Assembly (NCBI RefSeq): GCF_903642095.1
Contig: NZ_CAHJWD020000291.1
Span: 1 to 24,731 of the forward strand
Source: Bathymodiolus brooksi thiotrophic gill symbiont
Lineage (GTDB): Bacteria > Pseudomonadota > Gammaproteobacteria > PS1 > Pseudothioglobaceae
DNA: 24,731 nt
Direction of reading: 5' to 3'
In this document: piece after piece, positions 1-8,200 of the stretch
Position numbering within the stretch: position 1 is the stretch's first letter
Layout of the letters: every line of letters begins with the position of its first letter
The notes under the pieces: model-generated
What the model was told of the DNA's origin: nothing
Databases searched by the model: none
The model's input: only the letters and a program-made list of their open reading frames with translations
Program-made: the position numbers and the translations under genes

Positions 1-393
1 ATAAATTTTATTAGATGCTGCCCCACCATTAAAACTAATATTGCCCGATTGCCCCGTATGATTCAAACTCACCGCACCAGCAGCACCATTAACGGACATA
101 TTGCCATCACCACTCTTATTGATATCCATAAAGCCAGCAGCACCATGAATACTTAAATTCCCCCAAGTATCATAAACACTAAGTTTTAAACTAGCAGCAT
201 ATACCGTGTCATTCCCCCCATACATGTTAAGACCACTACCCCACACAGCAAAACCCAAAGCAAACGCTGTATTGTCGCCATCATCCCCTTCGTAATTCCC
301 TGTAATAAGAAATCCTACAGTGTCAATTACAGTAGTAACTACATCAACGACAGCATCATATACATCTTCAACAAAACTGGCTACAGCACCCAT
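1..393 (-). CDS. rtxA: MARTX-type toxin, N-terminal fragment (cut by window edge)
   Basis: The reading frame is open from an ATG at 393 down to base 1 (131 codons) and continues outside the window. It is preceded by a good ribosome binding site (TAAGGAG, 399-405, 5-base gap). After about 27 residues of a hydrophobic/acidic lead comes TGNYEGDDGDN, then YGGNDTV, then glycine-rich repeats such as GAAGFMDINKSGDGN and GNISFNGGAASN. As I recall them, the first residues of Vibrio RtxA (MARTX) have the same order: TGNYSADDGNN, a YGGDD segment, GAAGYADINKSGDGN and GAAG/GGAA repeats. MARTX toxins are very large type I secreted proteins. Their N-terminal glycine repeats help deliver effector domains into eukaryotic cells. 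The effector, protease and C-terminal repeat regions are not visible, so the cargo is unknown. A related large glycine-repeat adhesin is the main alternative. Confidence 0.75.
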   Translation of the reverse strand, partial: MGAVASFVEDVYDAVVDVVTTVIDTVGFLITGNYEGDDGDNTAFALGFAVWGSGLNMYGGNDTVYAASLKLSVYDTWGNLSIHGAAGFMDINKSGDGNMSVNGAAGAVSLNHTGQSGNISFNGGAASNKIY

Positions 394-398
394 AAAAG

Positions 399-405
399 CT
401 CCTTA
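399..405 (-). promoter_or_regulatory. Ribosome binding site of the MARTX-like gene
   Basis: On the minus strand TAAGGAG lies 5 bases before the ATG at 393. It fixes the start of the toxin-like gene and argues that this is a live gene start, not a random open frame at the window edge. Confidence 0.7.
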
Positions 406-512
406 AATGAAAGGATTTTTTTGAATGTCATTAAAAAATGAAGGGGTAGTGAATTTTTGGTATTAGGGAGATATTGCATTGTTATCCTTGTAAGTATTAA
501 TTTTAGTAAAGG

Positions 513-701
513 TTGTTAACGAGTGTCATTTGTCTACTGAGTGTAGCCTTATTGTTTTTATCTTTGGTAATTTTAACTCTTAGGGCGTATATTTTAGCTT
601 TATTGGGTAGTAATTTCAGAATTAAAGAGAACATCGTTGCCCTTCATATTAATATGGTTGATATTATAGCAAACAAAAGAAGAGAGGTTCGTTCAACTTA
701 G
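513..701 (+). CDS. Doubtful small membrane protein (62 aa)
   Basis: This open frame starts with TTG. It encodes one long hydrophobic stretch (about residues 4-34, rich in L, V, I and A) followed by a polar, basic tail. I see no convincing Shine-Dalgarno sequence; only AAAGG directly abuts the start. No family is recognised. It lies alone on the plus strand between two minus-strand genes. It could be a real single-pass small membrane protein, a decayed gene or chance. Confidence 0.2.
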   Translation: MLTSVICLLSVALLFLSLVILTLRAYILALLGSNFRIKENIVALHINMVDIIANKRREVRST

Positions 702-867
702 TCCTAAAATCAACATCTAAGCACTCTACAAAATCTATATTATCCTATAAAAATAAAGACAATGAGGGTTTGTATGATTTTTGTCCATTATTGATCCAGC
801 AACGCAAACAGTTTTAAGTAGGTATTTTTGAATATTAAACTAAGCAAATCTTACTTGTTTTAAACGG

Positions 868-2418
868 CTAATGATTAAAATAATCTGCTAGATAGTCATC
901 AAAACTAAGGGTATCCGCTTGTTCTATCTTAATTTGCTGTTCACAAGATTTTTTGGCTTGCTGGTTTAAATAATCAAAATGTGCTTGATCAATTTCTTGG
1001 GCAAGAAAGTCCTTTTGATGTTGTTTTGCCAATGTATTTGTATAATCAAAAAAACCTTGCTCTTGCTGTTTCATCTCACTCAAGGTAATCGCTGAGGGGG
1101 TTAATTTGGCATTTTCAATGCGTTTGCCAATTTCTTTAACAGCCATTTGACAGTCTGACCCCAGTAATTCAGCACACAACGCAATTTTATCTATTGTTGC
1201 TCTACCCAATACTTGTAATGAAACGCTTTTCCCTTCATGATTTAAAGCCAAATTTGGCTGTCGCCCTTTGTGTGCAACCAATTGATCATTGCTATCAATT
1301 TCAAACTGCTCTCGGCTCGAAATCACTGGTGAATCCTCTAATAAACAAAACAACAAAAATGCTTCTAAAAATAAAACCTGTGTCTGGTCAATACCCAATG
1401 CCAAATTTGGATTAATATCCAATGAACGCAACTCAACATAACTAATACCATCTTCATTTAGCGCATCCAAAGGTTTTTTATCTGATGACATATCTGGTTT
1501 AGGACGAACAGACGCATAATATTCATTTTCAATCTGTAAAATATTGGTATTCAATTGCTGATATTTCCCTTGTTTTTTCAATCCAATCTCTTGATATTCG
1601 CAACACACAGTTTGCATACCAGATTTCAAACTGTGAATATAATGCCTTAAGGAATTATAGCTTGCCTTTACACCCACTTCATCTTCGCGTAAGTTTTGAT
1701 AACCAATATCCCCCATTCTCAAGGAAGTGGCATACGGTTCATATAAAGTAGAGGCGTTAAATTTCACCAAAGAATGTTGATGATAACCCTTGAGAAAGGA
1801 TTTACAAACAGCAGGCGATGCACCAAATAAATAGGGAATGAGCCAGCCATAACGCACCACATTACGAGTTAACTCCATATAGGCTTGGTCACTAAATTTT
1901 CTAAAAAGCTCATTTGGCGCTTGAAGTTGATGATATTGCTTAAAAAAATCTACTGAAAATGAATAATTAAAATGAATGCCTGCAATGGTTTGCATCACAC
2001 TGCCATAACGATTGGCCAGCCCATGTCGATAAACAGTTTTCATCATTCCTTGATTGCTTGTGCCATATTGAGCAATTGGGATGTAAGTTTCCCCCCGAAT
2101 CACGCACGGCATACTTGCTGTCCAAAAATTTTGATCTTTTGGTAAATGATGATACAAATATTGCTGCGTTTTTGATAAAAATGCCAGTATCTCCTTGGCG
2201 CTATGCATTGGCGGTGTTACCAATTCAATCAGTGATTCGGAAAAATCGGTAGTGATATTCGGATGCGTCAATGCACAGCCGAGTGCTTTTGGGTGAGACG
2301 CTTGAGAAATGCCCCCTTTTCGTGAGACACGCAATCCTTCTTTTTCCAATCCCATTAAATTACCTTTTAACAAATCGCCATAAGGTTTAAGTTGTTGTAT
2401 TGTATCTACTAAATTCAA
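868..2418 (-). CDS. gshA: Glutamate-cysteine ligase (gammaproteobacterial type)
   Basis: This cytoplasmic enzyme catalyses the first, ATP-dependent step of glutathione synthesis, joining glutamate and cysteine. Its 516 residues match the usual enterobacterial length (about 518). Visible family blocks include LEKEGLRVSR near the N-terminus, ALTHPNITTDFSESLIE, SMPCVI, QYGTSNQG, RYGSVMQTIAGIHFNYS, WLIPYLFGASPA, QIENEYYASVRPK and YVELRSLDINP (about residue 330). The start is TTG at 2418. It gives the family's usual N-terminal length, whereas the next Met (residue 22, MGLEKEG) would remove a conserved helix. The ribosome binding site is weak (GAG). The gene diverges from the Nudix/ThiE-like gene with 50 bases between the two starts. 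No gshB lies in the window. Confidence 0.95.
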   Translation of the reverse strand: MNLVDTIQQLKPYGDLLKGNLMGLEKEGLRVSRKGGISQASHPKALGCALTHPNITTDFSESLIELVTPPMHSAKEILAFLSKTQQYLYHHLPKDQNFWTASMPCVIRGETYIPIAQYGTSNQGMMKTVYRHGLANRYGSVMQTIAGIHFNYSFSVDFFKQYHQLQAPNELFRKFSDQAYMELTRNVVRYGWLIPYLFGASPAVCKSFLKGYHQHSLVKFNASTLYEPYATSLRMGDIGYQNLREDEVGVKASYNSLRHYIHSLKSGMQTVCCEYQEIGLKKQGKYQQLNTNILQIENEYYASVRPKPDMSSDKKPLDALNEDGISYVELRSLDINPNLALGIDQTQVLFLEAFLLFCLLEDSPVISSREQFEIDSNDQLVAHKGRQPNLALNHEGKSVSLQVLGRATIDKIALCAELLGSDCQMAVKEIGKRIENAKLTPSAITLSEMKQQEQGFFDYTNTLAKQHQKDFLAQEIDQAHFDYLNQQAKKSCEQQIKIEQADTLSFDDYLADYFNH

Positions 2419-2468
2419 ACTAACTGCTCAGTGCTAAAATGTGAGTATTTTACCACTAAGATTCAAAA

Positions 2469-3392
2469 ATGAAGATAATCAAAGCAGTTGTTGGCGTTTT
2501 GCGTAACAAAAACCAAGAAATACTCATCGCACAACGCCAAAAAGCACAATTTATGGGTGGGTTTTGGGAATTACCTGGCGGAAAAATTGAAGCAAATGAA
2601 TCGCCAGAACAAACCATCAGCAGAGAACTCAAAGAAGAACTAGGCATCCAAGTTAATCAAGTAAATCTACACCAAACGATGGTGCATCACTACGAAGACA
2701 GAACCGTGCAACTCAGCATTTACAATATCAATCAATACCAAAATAAACCTACAGGTGTAGAAGGTCAAGTGATTTCTTGGGTTAAAATTGAGGCGTTAAA
2801 CGATTACCAACTATTACCAACAATGAGGGCATTTATTCACTCAATCACTCTGCCCAATAAATATTGGATAACGCCAGCAAACAATCATCAAAGTGATGAA
2901 TGGATGGCAAAATTTGAGCAAAAACTAACGCAAAACATAGAATTAATTCAACTTAGAAGCAAGATAGCACTAAAAAGTTCATTTATCGCCGAACTTTACA
3001 ACAAATGTAAACAACATAACATTAAATTATTACTTAATACCATCAACAAATCATTCGAAGAAACTTATTGCGATGGCTGGCATCTCACCACCCACGAAAT
3101 GTTGAAGCTAACCACAAGACCCTGCCCAAAAAATAAATTACTCAGCATATCCACACACAACCTAAACGAAGCACTAAACGCCCAAACAATCGGTGCTGAT
3201 TTTATCGTCATTTCCCCCATCCAACCCACCCAAACCCACCCAAACACCACACCAATTGGCTGGAACACTGCTAAAGAAGTGGTAGATAAACTCAACATCC
3301 CCGTATATTTTTTAGGCGGAATGAGCGAACAAGATTTAGACAAAACACTGAAACTCGGTGCTCAGGGAATTGCTGGAGTGAGTGCTTTTTAA
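2469..3392 (+). CDS. MutT-type Nudix hydrolase fused to a ThiE/TenI-like domain
   Basis: The protein has 307 residues in two parts. Residues 1-130 are a MutT-like Nudix hydrolase. The Nudix box is complete at residues 38-60 (G38, E44, R52-E53, E56-E57, G59), and an upstream FWELPGG segment is typical of MutT. Such enzymes remove oxidised nucleotides such as 8-oxo-dGTP. Residues about 130-307 resemble thiamine-phosphate synthase: KYWITP, STHNLNEAL, GADFIVISPIQPT and FLGGMSEQDL. The active-site blocks look degenerate (for example DGWHLTTHE where ThiE usually has DGVHLGQ), so thiamine synthesis by this half is uncertain. The same two-part protein is common in gamma- and betaproteobacteria and is usually annotated as a MutT family protein. 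The ATG at 2469 gives the normal MutT N-terminus. Confidence 0.88.
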   Translation: MKIIKAVVGVLRNKNQEILIAQRQKAQFMGGFWELPGGKIEANESPEQTISRELKEELGIQVNQVNLHQTMVHHYEDRTVQLSIYNINQYQNKPTGVEGQVISWVKIEALNDYQLLPTMRAFIHSITLPNKYWITPANNHQSDEWMAKFEQKLTQNIELIQLRSKIALKSSFIAELYNKCKQHNIKLLLNTINKSFEETYCDGWHLTTHEMLKLTTRPCPKNKLLSISTHNLNEALNAQTIGADFIVISPIQPTQTHPNTTPIGWNTAKEVVDKLNIPVYFLGGMSEQDLDKTLKLGAQGIAGVSAF

Positions 3393-3468
3393 GATTGGCA
3401 GAATAATTAGACACATCAATTGACTTATAATGTAAATGATTGTTTATATTCTTTAAACCTTGAATATG

Positions 3469-3507
3469 AAAAAACCACCTAAAAAATAAATTTCTAGGTG
3501 GTTTTTT
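3469..3507. terminator. Bidirectional rho-independent terminator
   Basis: A perfect 13-bp stem (AAAAAACCACCTA with TAGGTGGTTTTTT) encloses a 13-base loop. It has an A run on one side and a T run on the other, so it can end transcription from both sides. It lies between the convergent Nudix/ThiE-like gene and comF. Confidence 0.85.
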
Positions 3508-3568
3508 CGCCCTAGACAAACTATTAATTTCGCTTATTAAGGGTGAGTCGTGTGGTAATTATACTATT

Positions 3569-3612
3569 GTTTATTATATAACTAAAACTATATTATAGTT
3601 TATTGTATAACT
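3569..3612. repeat. Short direct repeat around an AT-rich palindrome
   Basis: A 15-base unit, GTTTATTATATAACT (3569-3583), recurs with one change at 3598-3612. Between the copies, overlapping the second, AAACTATA-T-TATAGTTT (3585-3601) is a perfect 8-bp inverted repeat. It lies in the convergent intergenic region. The role is unknown; it could be a leftover of local duplication. Confidence 0.4.
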
Positions 3613-3668
3613 GATCTAAGTAAATCAAATAATTGAGGCTAAGTGCAAGATAATTGTTTGCCACTTCA

Positions 3669-4337
3669 TCAATCTCTAGCCCTAGACAGAGTCAAAACAT
3701 CGCAATTTTTAACCCCTGCTTTGAGAATGGTTTTTGCCAGTTCATTAAGGCTAGTGCCGGTGGTCATAACATCATCAACTAGCAGAACTCGTTGATAAGA
3801 GATTGGATTGGCGTGAAATGCGCCTTTAATTTCTTTTTGGCGTTGTTCGGGGTTAAGTGTTGTAAGGGGCTGGGTGGCTTTTATGCGGTGGACGCTGTGA
3901 GTGTCGATAAAATTTGGCTTTTTCTTAATAATACTAAGAAGTTCTAATACTTGGTTAAACCCTCGTTCTCGAATGCGTTGTCGGCTGAGTGGCATTGGGA
4001 TAATGGCATCATAATGTTGCATGGTTTGGTATTTTTCTGCCAATTTATGGGCGAAATAATTGCCGATACACAGTTGTTGACTGTATTTAAAAGTTTTAAT
4101 CAATTGTGCAACTAAATCTTGATAATCATACAAAGTATAGGCGTGATCAAAGGCGGGGGAATGACTGAGACATTGTCCGCAAAAATCAAGATTACCGCTG
4201 ATGGGATGGGCACAGGATTGGCAGCGGTTTATTTGATTGGAAAATGCGGCTTCACATGCTTGGCATACACAAAAGTTTGCAGGCTCCATGCACAATACAC
4301 AAGATTGCTTGAGGGTTAGCCTCTGGTAAAAACCCAT
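3669..4337 (-). CDS. comF: ComF family phosphoribosyltransferase-like protein
   Basis: The 222-residue protein has the usual ComF/GntX layout. The N-terminal zinc-ribbon-like region has cysteine pairs (C13/C16, C25/C28, C39/C42, C53/C56). A type I phosphoribosyltransferase fold follows, with RERGFNQ (residues 123-129) and the PRPP-binding motif VLLVDDVMTTGTS (184-196). Homologues act in the cytoplasm and in several bacteria are needed to bring transformed single-stranded DNA to the chromosome. The enzyme substrate is not established. The ATG lies inside the end of yaaA (22-base overlap), so translation is probably coupled. Later starts would cut the cysteine region. Confidence 0.9.
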   Translation of the reverse strand: MGFYQRLTLKQSCVLCMEPANFCVCQACEAAFSNQINRCQSCAHPISGNLDFCGQCLSHSPAFDHAYTLYDYQDLVAQLIKTFKYSQQLCIGNYFAHKLAEKYQTMQHYDAIIPMPLSRQRIRERGFNQVLELLSIIKKKPNFIDTHSVHRIKATQPLTTLNPEQRQKEIKGAFHANPISYQRVLLVDDVMTTGTSLNELAKTILKAGVKNCDVLTLSRARD

Positions 4338-5068
4338 GTTGTCTCATCAGACATATCGGCTTTAAATTGATAGTCTTCTTTGTCAAAATTCTTCAAATGT
4401 TGTGCTTGGGTGATTCTATTTTTAATCATATAATTCACCATTAAACCTCTGGCGCGTTTGGCGTAAATACCGATAATTTTATAATTATCATTCTTAAATT
4501 CTTTGAAAACAATGTTAATAATGTTGGCGTTAAGTGCTTTTTTATCAATGCCTTTAAAATACTCATTAGAGGCTAAATTAACAATCACTTTAGATTCGTC
4601 TTCATTCAGCACTTGAGAAATTTGTTCGCCCCAAAATTCATAAAGATTTTTACCTTTCTCGGTAACAAGTCGAGTACCCATTTCCAAACGATAAGGTGCA
4701 ATCAAATCTAACGGGCGAATCACCCCATATAAACCAGACAGCATCCGTAGCGTATTTTGTGCAAAGTCCAAATCTGCTGTTGACAGACTGGACACATCAA
4801 TACCATTATAAACATCGCCCTTAAAAGCGAGCAAGGCTTGCTTGGCATTGTCCAGTGTGAATGGGGTTTTAAAAGTTTGAAAACGCTCAAAGTTTAACAG
4901 GGATAACTTTTCACTAATTGACATTAAAGTAGCGATTTCTTCTTGGGTTTTTATTTTTAAAACATCAATTAACGCTTGAGATTGCACCATTTGGCGTGTT
5001 TGACTAAAATCGGTAATATCGCTCGGATTAAAATCCTGCGTTTTTGAGGGGGAAATAACAACCAGCAT
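4316..5068 (-). CDS. yaaA: Peroxide stress protein YaaA (UPF0246)
   Basis: The 250-residue protein follows E. coli YaaA closely along its length: LVVISPSKTQDF at the start, then LLAFKGDVYNGID, LRMLSGLYGVIRPLDL, PYRLEMGTRL, FWGEQI, VNLASNEYFK and YAKRARGLMVNYMI. In E. coli YaaA is induced by OxyR and lowers free intracellular iron during hydrogen peroxide stress. The gene heads a two-gene unit with comF, whose start overlaps its end. A possible -10 box on the minus strand (TAGAAT, 5093-5098) lies shortly upstream, with no clear -35. Confidence 0.93.
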   Translation of the reverse strand: MLVVISPSKTQDFNPSDITDFSQTRQMVQSQALIDVLKIKTQEEIATLMSISEKLSLLNFERFQTFKTPFTLDNAKQALLAFKGDVYNGIDVSSLSTADLDFAQNTLRMLSGLYGVIRPLDLIAPYRLEMGTRLVTEKGKNLYEFWGEQISQVLNEDESKVIVNLASNEYFKGIDKKALNANIINIVFKEFKNDNYKIIGIYAKRARGLMVNYMIKNRITQAQHLKNFDKEDYQFKADMSDETTWVFTRG

Positions 5069-5230
5069 TTGATATTTTAAAAAATAAAAAATATTCTACC
5101 TTAATTTTTATTGATTAAGACGGCTTTTAAGCTCTGAAAAATCCGCTAATAAACATACATAAAAAATCGTCCACTAATAAAAGGTTAAACGCCTTACACT
5201 ATTTTCAAATGTTAACAGGGTGTTTTAGGT

Positions 5231-5236
5231 TATAAT
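5231..5236 (+). promoter_or_regulatory. Candidate -10 box of gltB
   Basis: A perfect TATAAT lies 30 bases before the gltB ATG. No good -35 hexamer is found at the normal distance; TTAACA at 5212 is only 13 bases away. The site may be activator dependent. Confidence 0.4.
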
Positions 5237-5266
5237 TTAGCGGATTTTTTTTGATTATTATTTGCA

Positions 5267-8200
5267 ATGAAAAACCCATTATTACACTTACCAAAAGCAC
5301 ACGGTCTTTATCATCCAAACAATGAAAAAGAAAGTTGTGGTGTTGGTTTTATTGCTCACATCAAAGGTGAGCCATCACATGCCATTACGACAGATGCATT
5401 AGAAATGCTATCCAGAATGGATCATCGTGGCGGTTGCGGTTGCGAGACAAACACGGGCGATGGTGCGGGCATTTTGACTGATATTCCACATAACTTTTTC
5501 ATTCAAGAAATTAAATCATTGTTTAATATTGATGTTGAAAAAGGCGCTTATGCGGTAGGCAATGTATTCTTACCACAAGACGACAAACAGCGCGCTCATT
5601 GCATGAACTTACTCGAAAAATCTATTGCTGACGAAGGTCAAACATTGATTGGCTGGAGAGACACGCCAATTGACACTAATAAAGCCAATGTAGGCAATAT
5701 TGCCAAAAAATCTCAGCCTGTGATTAAACAATTAATCATTGCCAAAACTGATGGTATTGATACACTTGCTTTTGAACGCACTTTATTCATCATTAGAAAA
5801 CACACATCAAACGCAATTAGAACTGATGATACCTTGTCTCAAGCGTTGTTATTTTATGTTTGCAGTCTATCCACCAGCGTTATTATTTACAAAGGTATGT
5901 TAATGGGTTCTCAGGTGCTTGACTTCTACACAGATTTATCCAATCCCGATTATTCAACTTATTTGGCAATGGTGCATTCTCGTTTTTCTACCAACACTTT
6001 CCCTTCTTGGGACAGGGCGCAACCTTGTCGTTATATGTCACATAATGGCGAAATCAACACTCGCCAAGGTAATTACAATTGGATGCACGCCAGAGAAGGG
6101 GTATTGCAAAGCGATTTATTTAAAGACGATGATTTAGCCAAAACACTCCCAGTAATTGAGACTGAAGTCTCCGATTCAGGCAGTTTTGATAATGTCTTAG
6201 AATTTTTAATGATGAACGGTCGCACCTTGCAAGAAGCGGTGTTGATGATGGTGCCAGAGGCTTGGCAAAACGACACCAATATGAGTGATGAGAAAAAAGC
6301 CTTTTACGAATATTTCTCTAATGTCATGGAACCATGGGATGGTCCAGCCTCTATCGCCTTTACTGACGGTCATTATATCGGTGCAGTGCTTGACCGTAAC
6401 GGCTTACGCCCTTCTCGCTATTACTTAACCCATGACCAGCGAGTGATTATGGCAAGCGAGGTTGGTGTGGTTGATGTGGCAACAGATAACATTAAAACTA
6501 AAGGTAGGTTACGCCCTGGAAAAATGTTTTTAGTGGATTTTGAAAAAGGTGCATTGCTTGATGATGATGATATTAAATCAGAATTCTCCAAAAAAAATCC
6601 TTACCAAAAATGGCTGAATGAGCAACAAATCCACCTATCAGAATTACACTGTGAACAAGAAGAACATGGTTTTTACCCTGAAACTCTGATTCATCGCCTA
6701 AAAGCATTCGGTTACAGCACGGAAACACTACAATTTATGCTTCTACCTCTAGTAAAAGAGTTGCGTGACCCAGTAGGCTCAATGGGCAACGATTCCGCCT
6801 TGGCATGTTTATCCAGCCAATCACGCATTATTTATGACTATTTCAAGCAACTTTTTGCACAAGTGACTAACCCTGCAATTGACTCTATTCGTGAAGAAAT
6901 TGTGATGTCCCTGCGGTGTTCTATTGGCCCTGAGGGCAATCTTTTAAACGACAAATCTGAAAATGCACACCGCCTAGTCATTGACCATCCAATTTTAACC
7001 AATGAAGAAACAGCAGCTCTAAGACATTGTAATCACCGTGACTGGACTGCAAAAACCATTGATATTACTTACGACACCAATGCAGGCAAAAAGATTGCTG
7101 AATTGCTTGATGATATTTGCCAACAAGGTTCACAAGCCATCAAAGACGGACACAGTTTAATTATCCTATCGGATCGTAAAATTGACAAAAATCGTGCTAC
7201 TATCTCCAGTTTACTAGCCTCAAGTGCACTGCATCGCCACCTTGTGGCTTGCTCTGAACGCACCCAAGTCGGCATTATTGTCGAAACGGGCGAGGCACGC
7301 GAAGTGCACCATTTCTGCCTAATGACAGGTTTTGGTGCTGATGCCATTAATCCGTATCTTGCCTTTGAGGCACTCTGGCAAGCACGCCGTGACCAGTTGA
7401 TTGAAAGTGAAAGTGATGAAGCTATTATTGCCGCCTATCGTAAAGGTGTTGGCAAAGGTATGCTCAAAGTTATGGCAAAAATGGGTATTTCTACTTTAGA
7501 ATCATACAAAGGTGCACAAATTTTTGAAGCAGTAGGCTTGGCACAAGAAGTTATGGATAAATGCTTCTTTGGCACTGCATCACGCATTGACGGTGTCGGT
7601 TTTGATATTCTTCAAAACGAAAGTGAAAAACGCCATCAATTTGCCTACCGTAGCGACACACTAGACAATTTAGGTCATTACCATTGGCGTAGTGGTGGCG
7701 AAAAACATATGTGGAACCCTGAAACAATTTCTAATTTACAACTGGCTGCTCGTAACAACGATGAATCTGCATATTGGGCATTTGCCGAACATGCCAACAA
7801 AGAAGGCACTCGCAATTCAACCTTGCGTGGACTAATGTCATTTAAGAAAGGCAATCCAATTGCTATTGATGAAGTGGAATCTTGTAAAGAAATTGTTAAA
7901 CGCTTCGCCACTGGTGCAATGAGTTTTGGCTCTATTTCTGCCGAATCGCACGAGTCTCTAGCAATTGCCATGAACCGTTTAGGTGGAAAATCAAACACAG
8001 GTGAAGGGGGAGAAGATGCCAAACGCTGGACACCTGATGCCAACGGCGATTCACGCAGAAGTGCAATCAAACAGGTGGCTTCTGGTCGATTTGGCGTAAC
8101 CATTGAATATTTAAACAACGCCGATGAGATTCAAATTAAAGTATCACAAGGTGCAAAACCGGGTGAAGGTGGTGAGCTACCAGGCACCAAAGTTGATGCA

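Larger units (their letters stand above)
394..867. other. Intergenic region between the MARTX-like gene and gshA
   Basis: This AT-rich stretch holds the upstream region of the MARTX-like gene and the 3' flank of gshA. Apart from the doubtful 62-residue frame and the toxin ribosome binding site, I find no RNA gene, no clear promoter and no convincing terminator hairpin for gshA. Confidence 0.5.

Noticed and set aside
3541..3668. Possible mobile-element end or attachment site at the AT-rich repeats
   Set aside because: The direct repeats are imperfect and short, no transposase or integrase gene is near, and there is no tRNA gene.
7678..8118. 146-codon minus-strand open frame inside gltB
   Set aside because: It is antisense to the FMN domain of a strongly conserved gene, has no recognisable protein features and no ribosome binding site context; a coding shadow.
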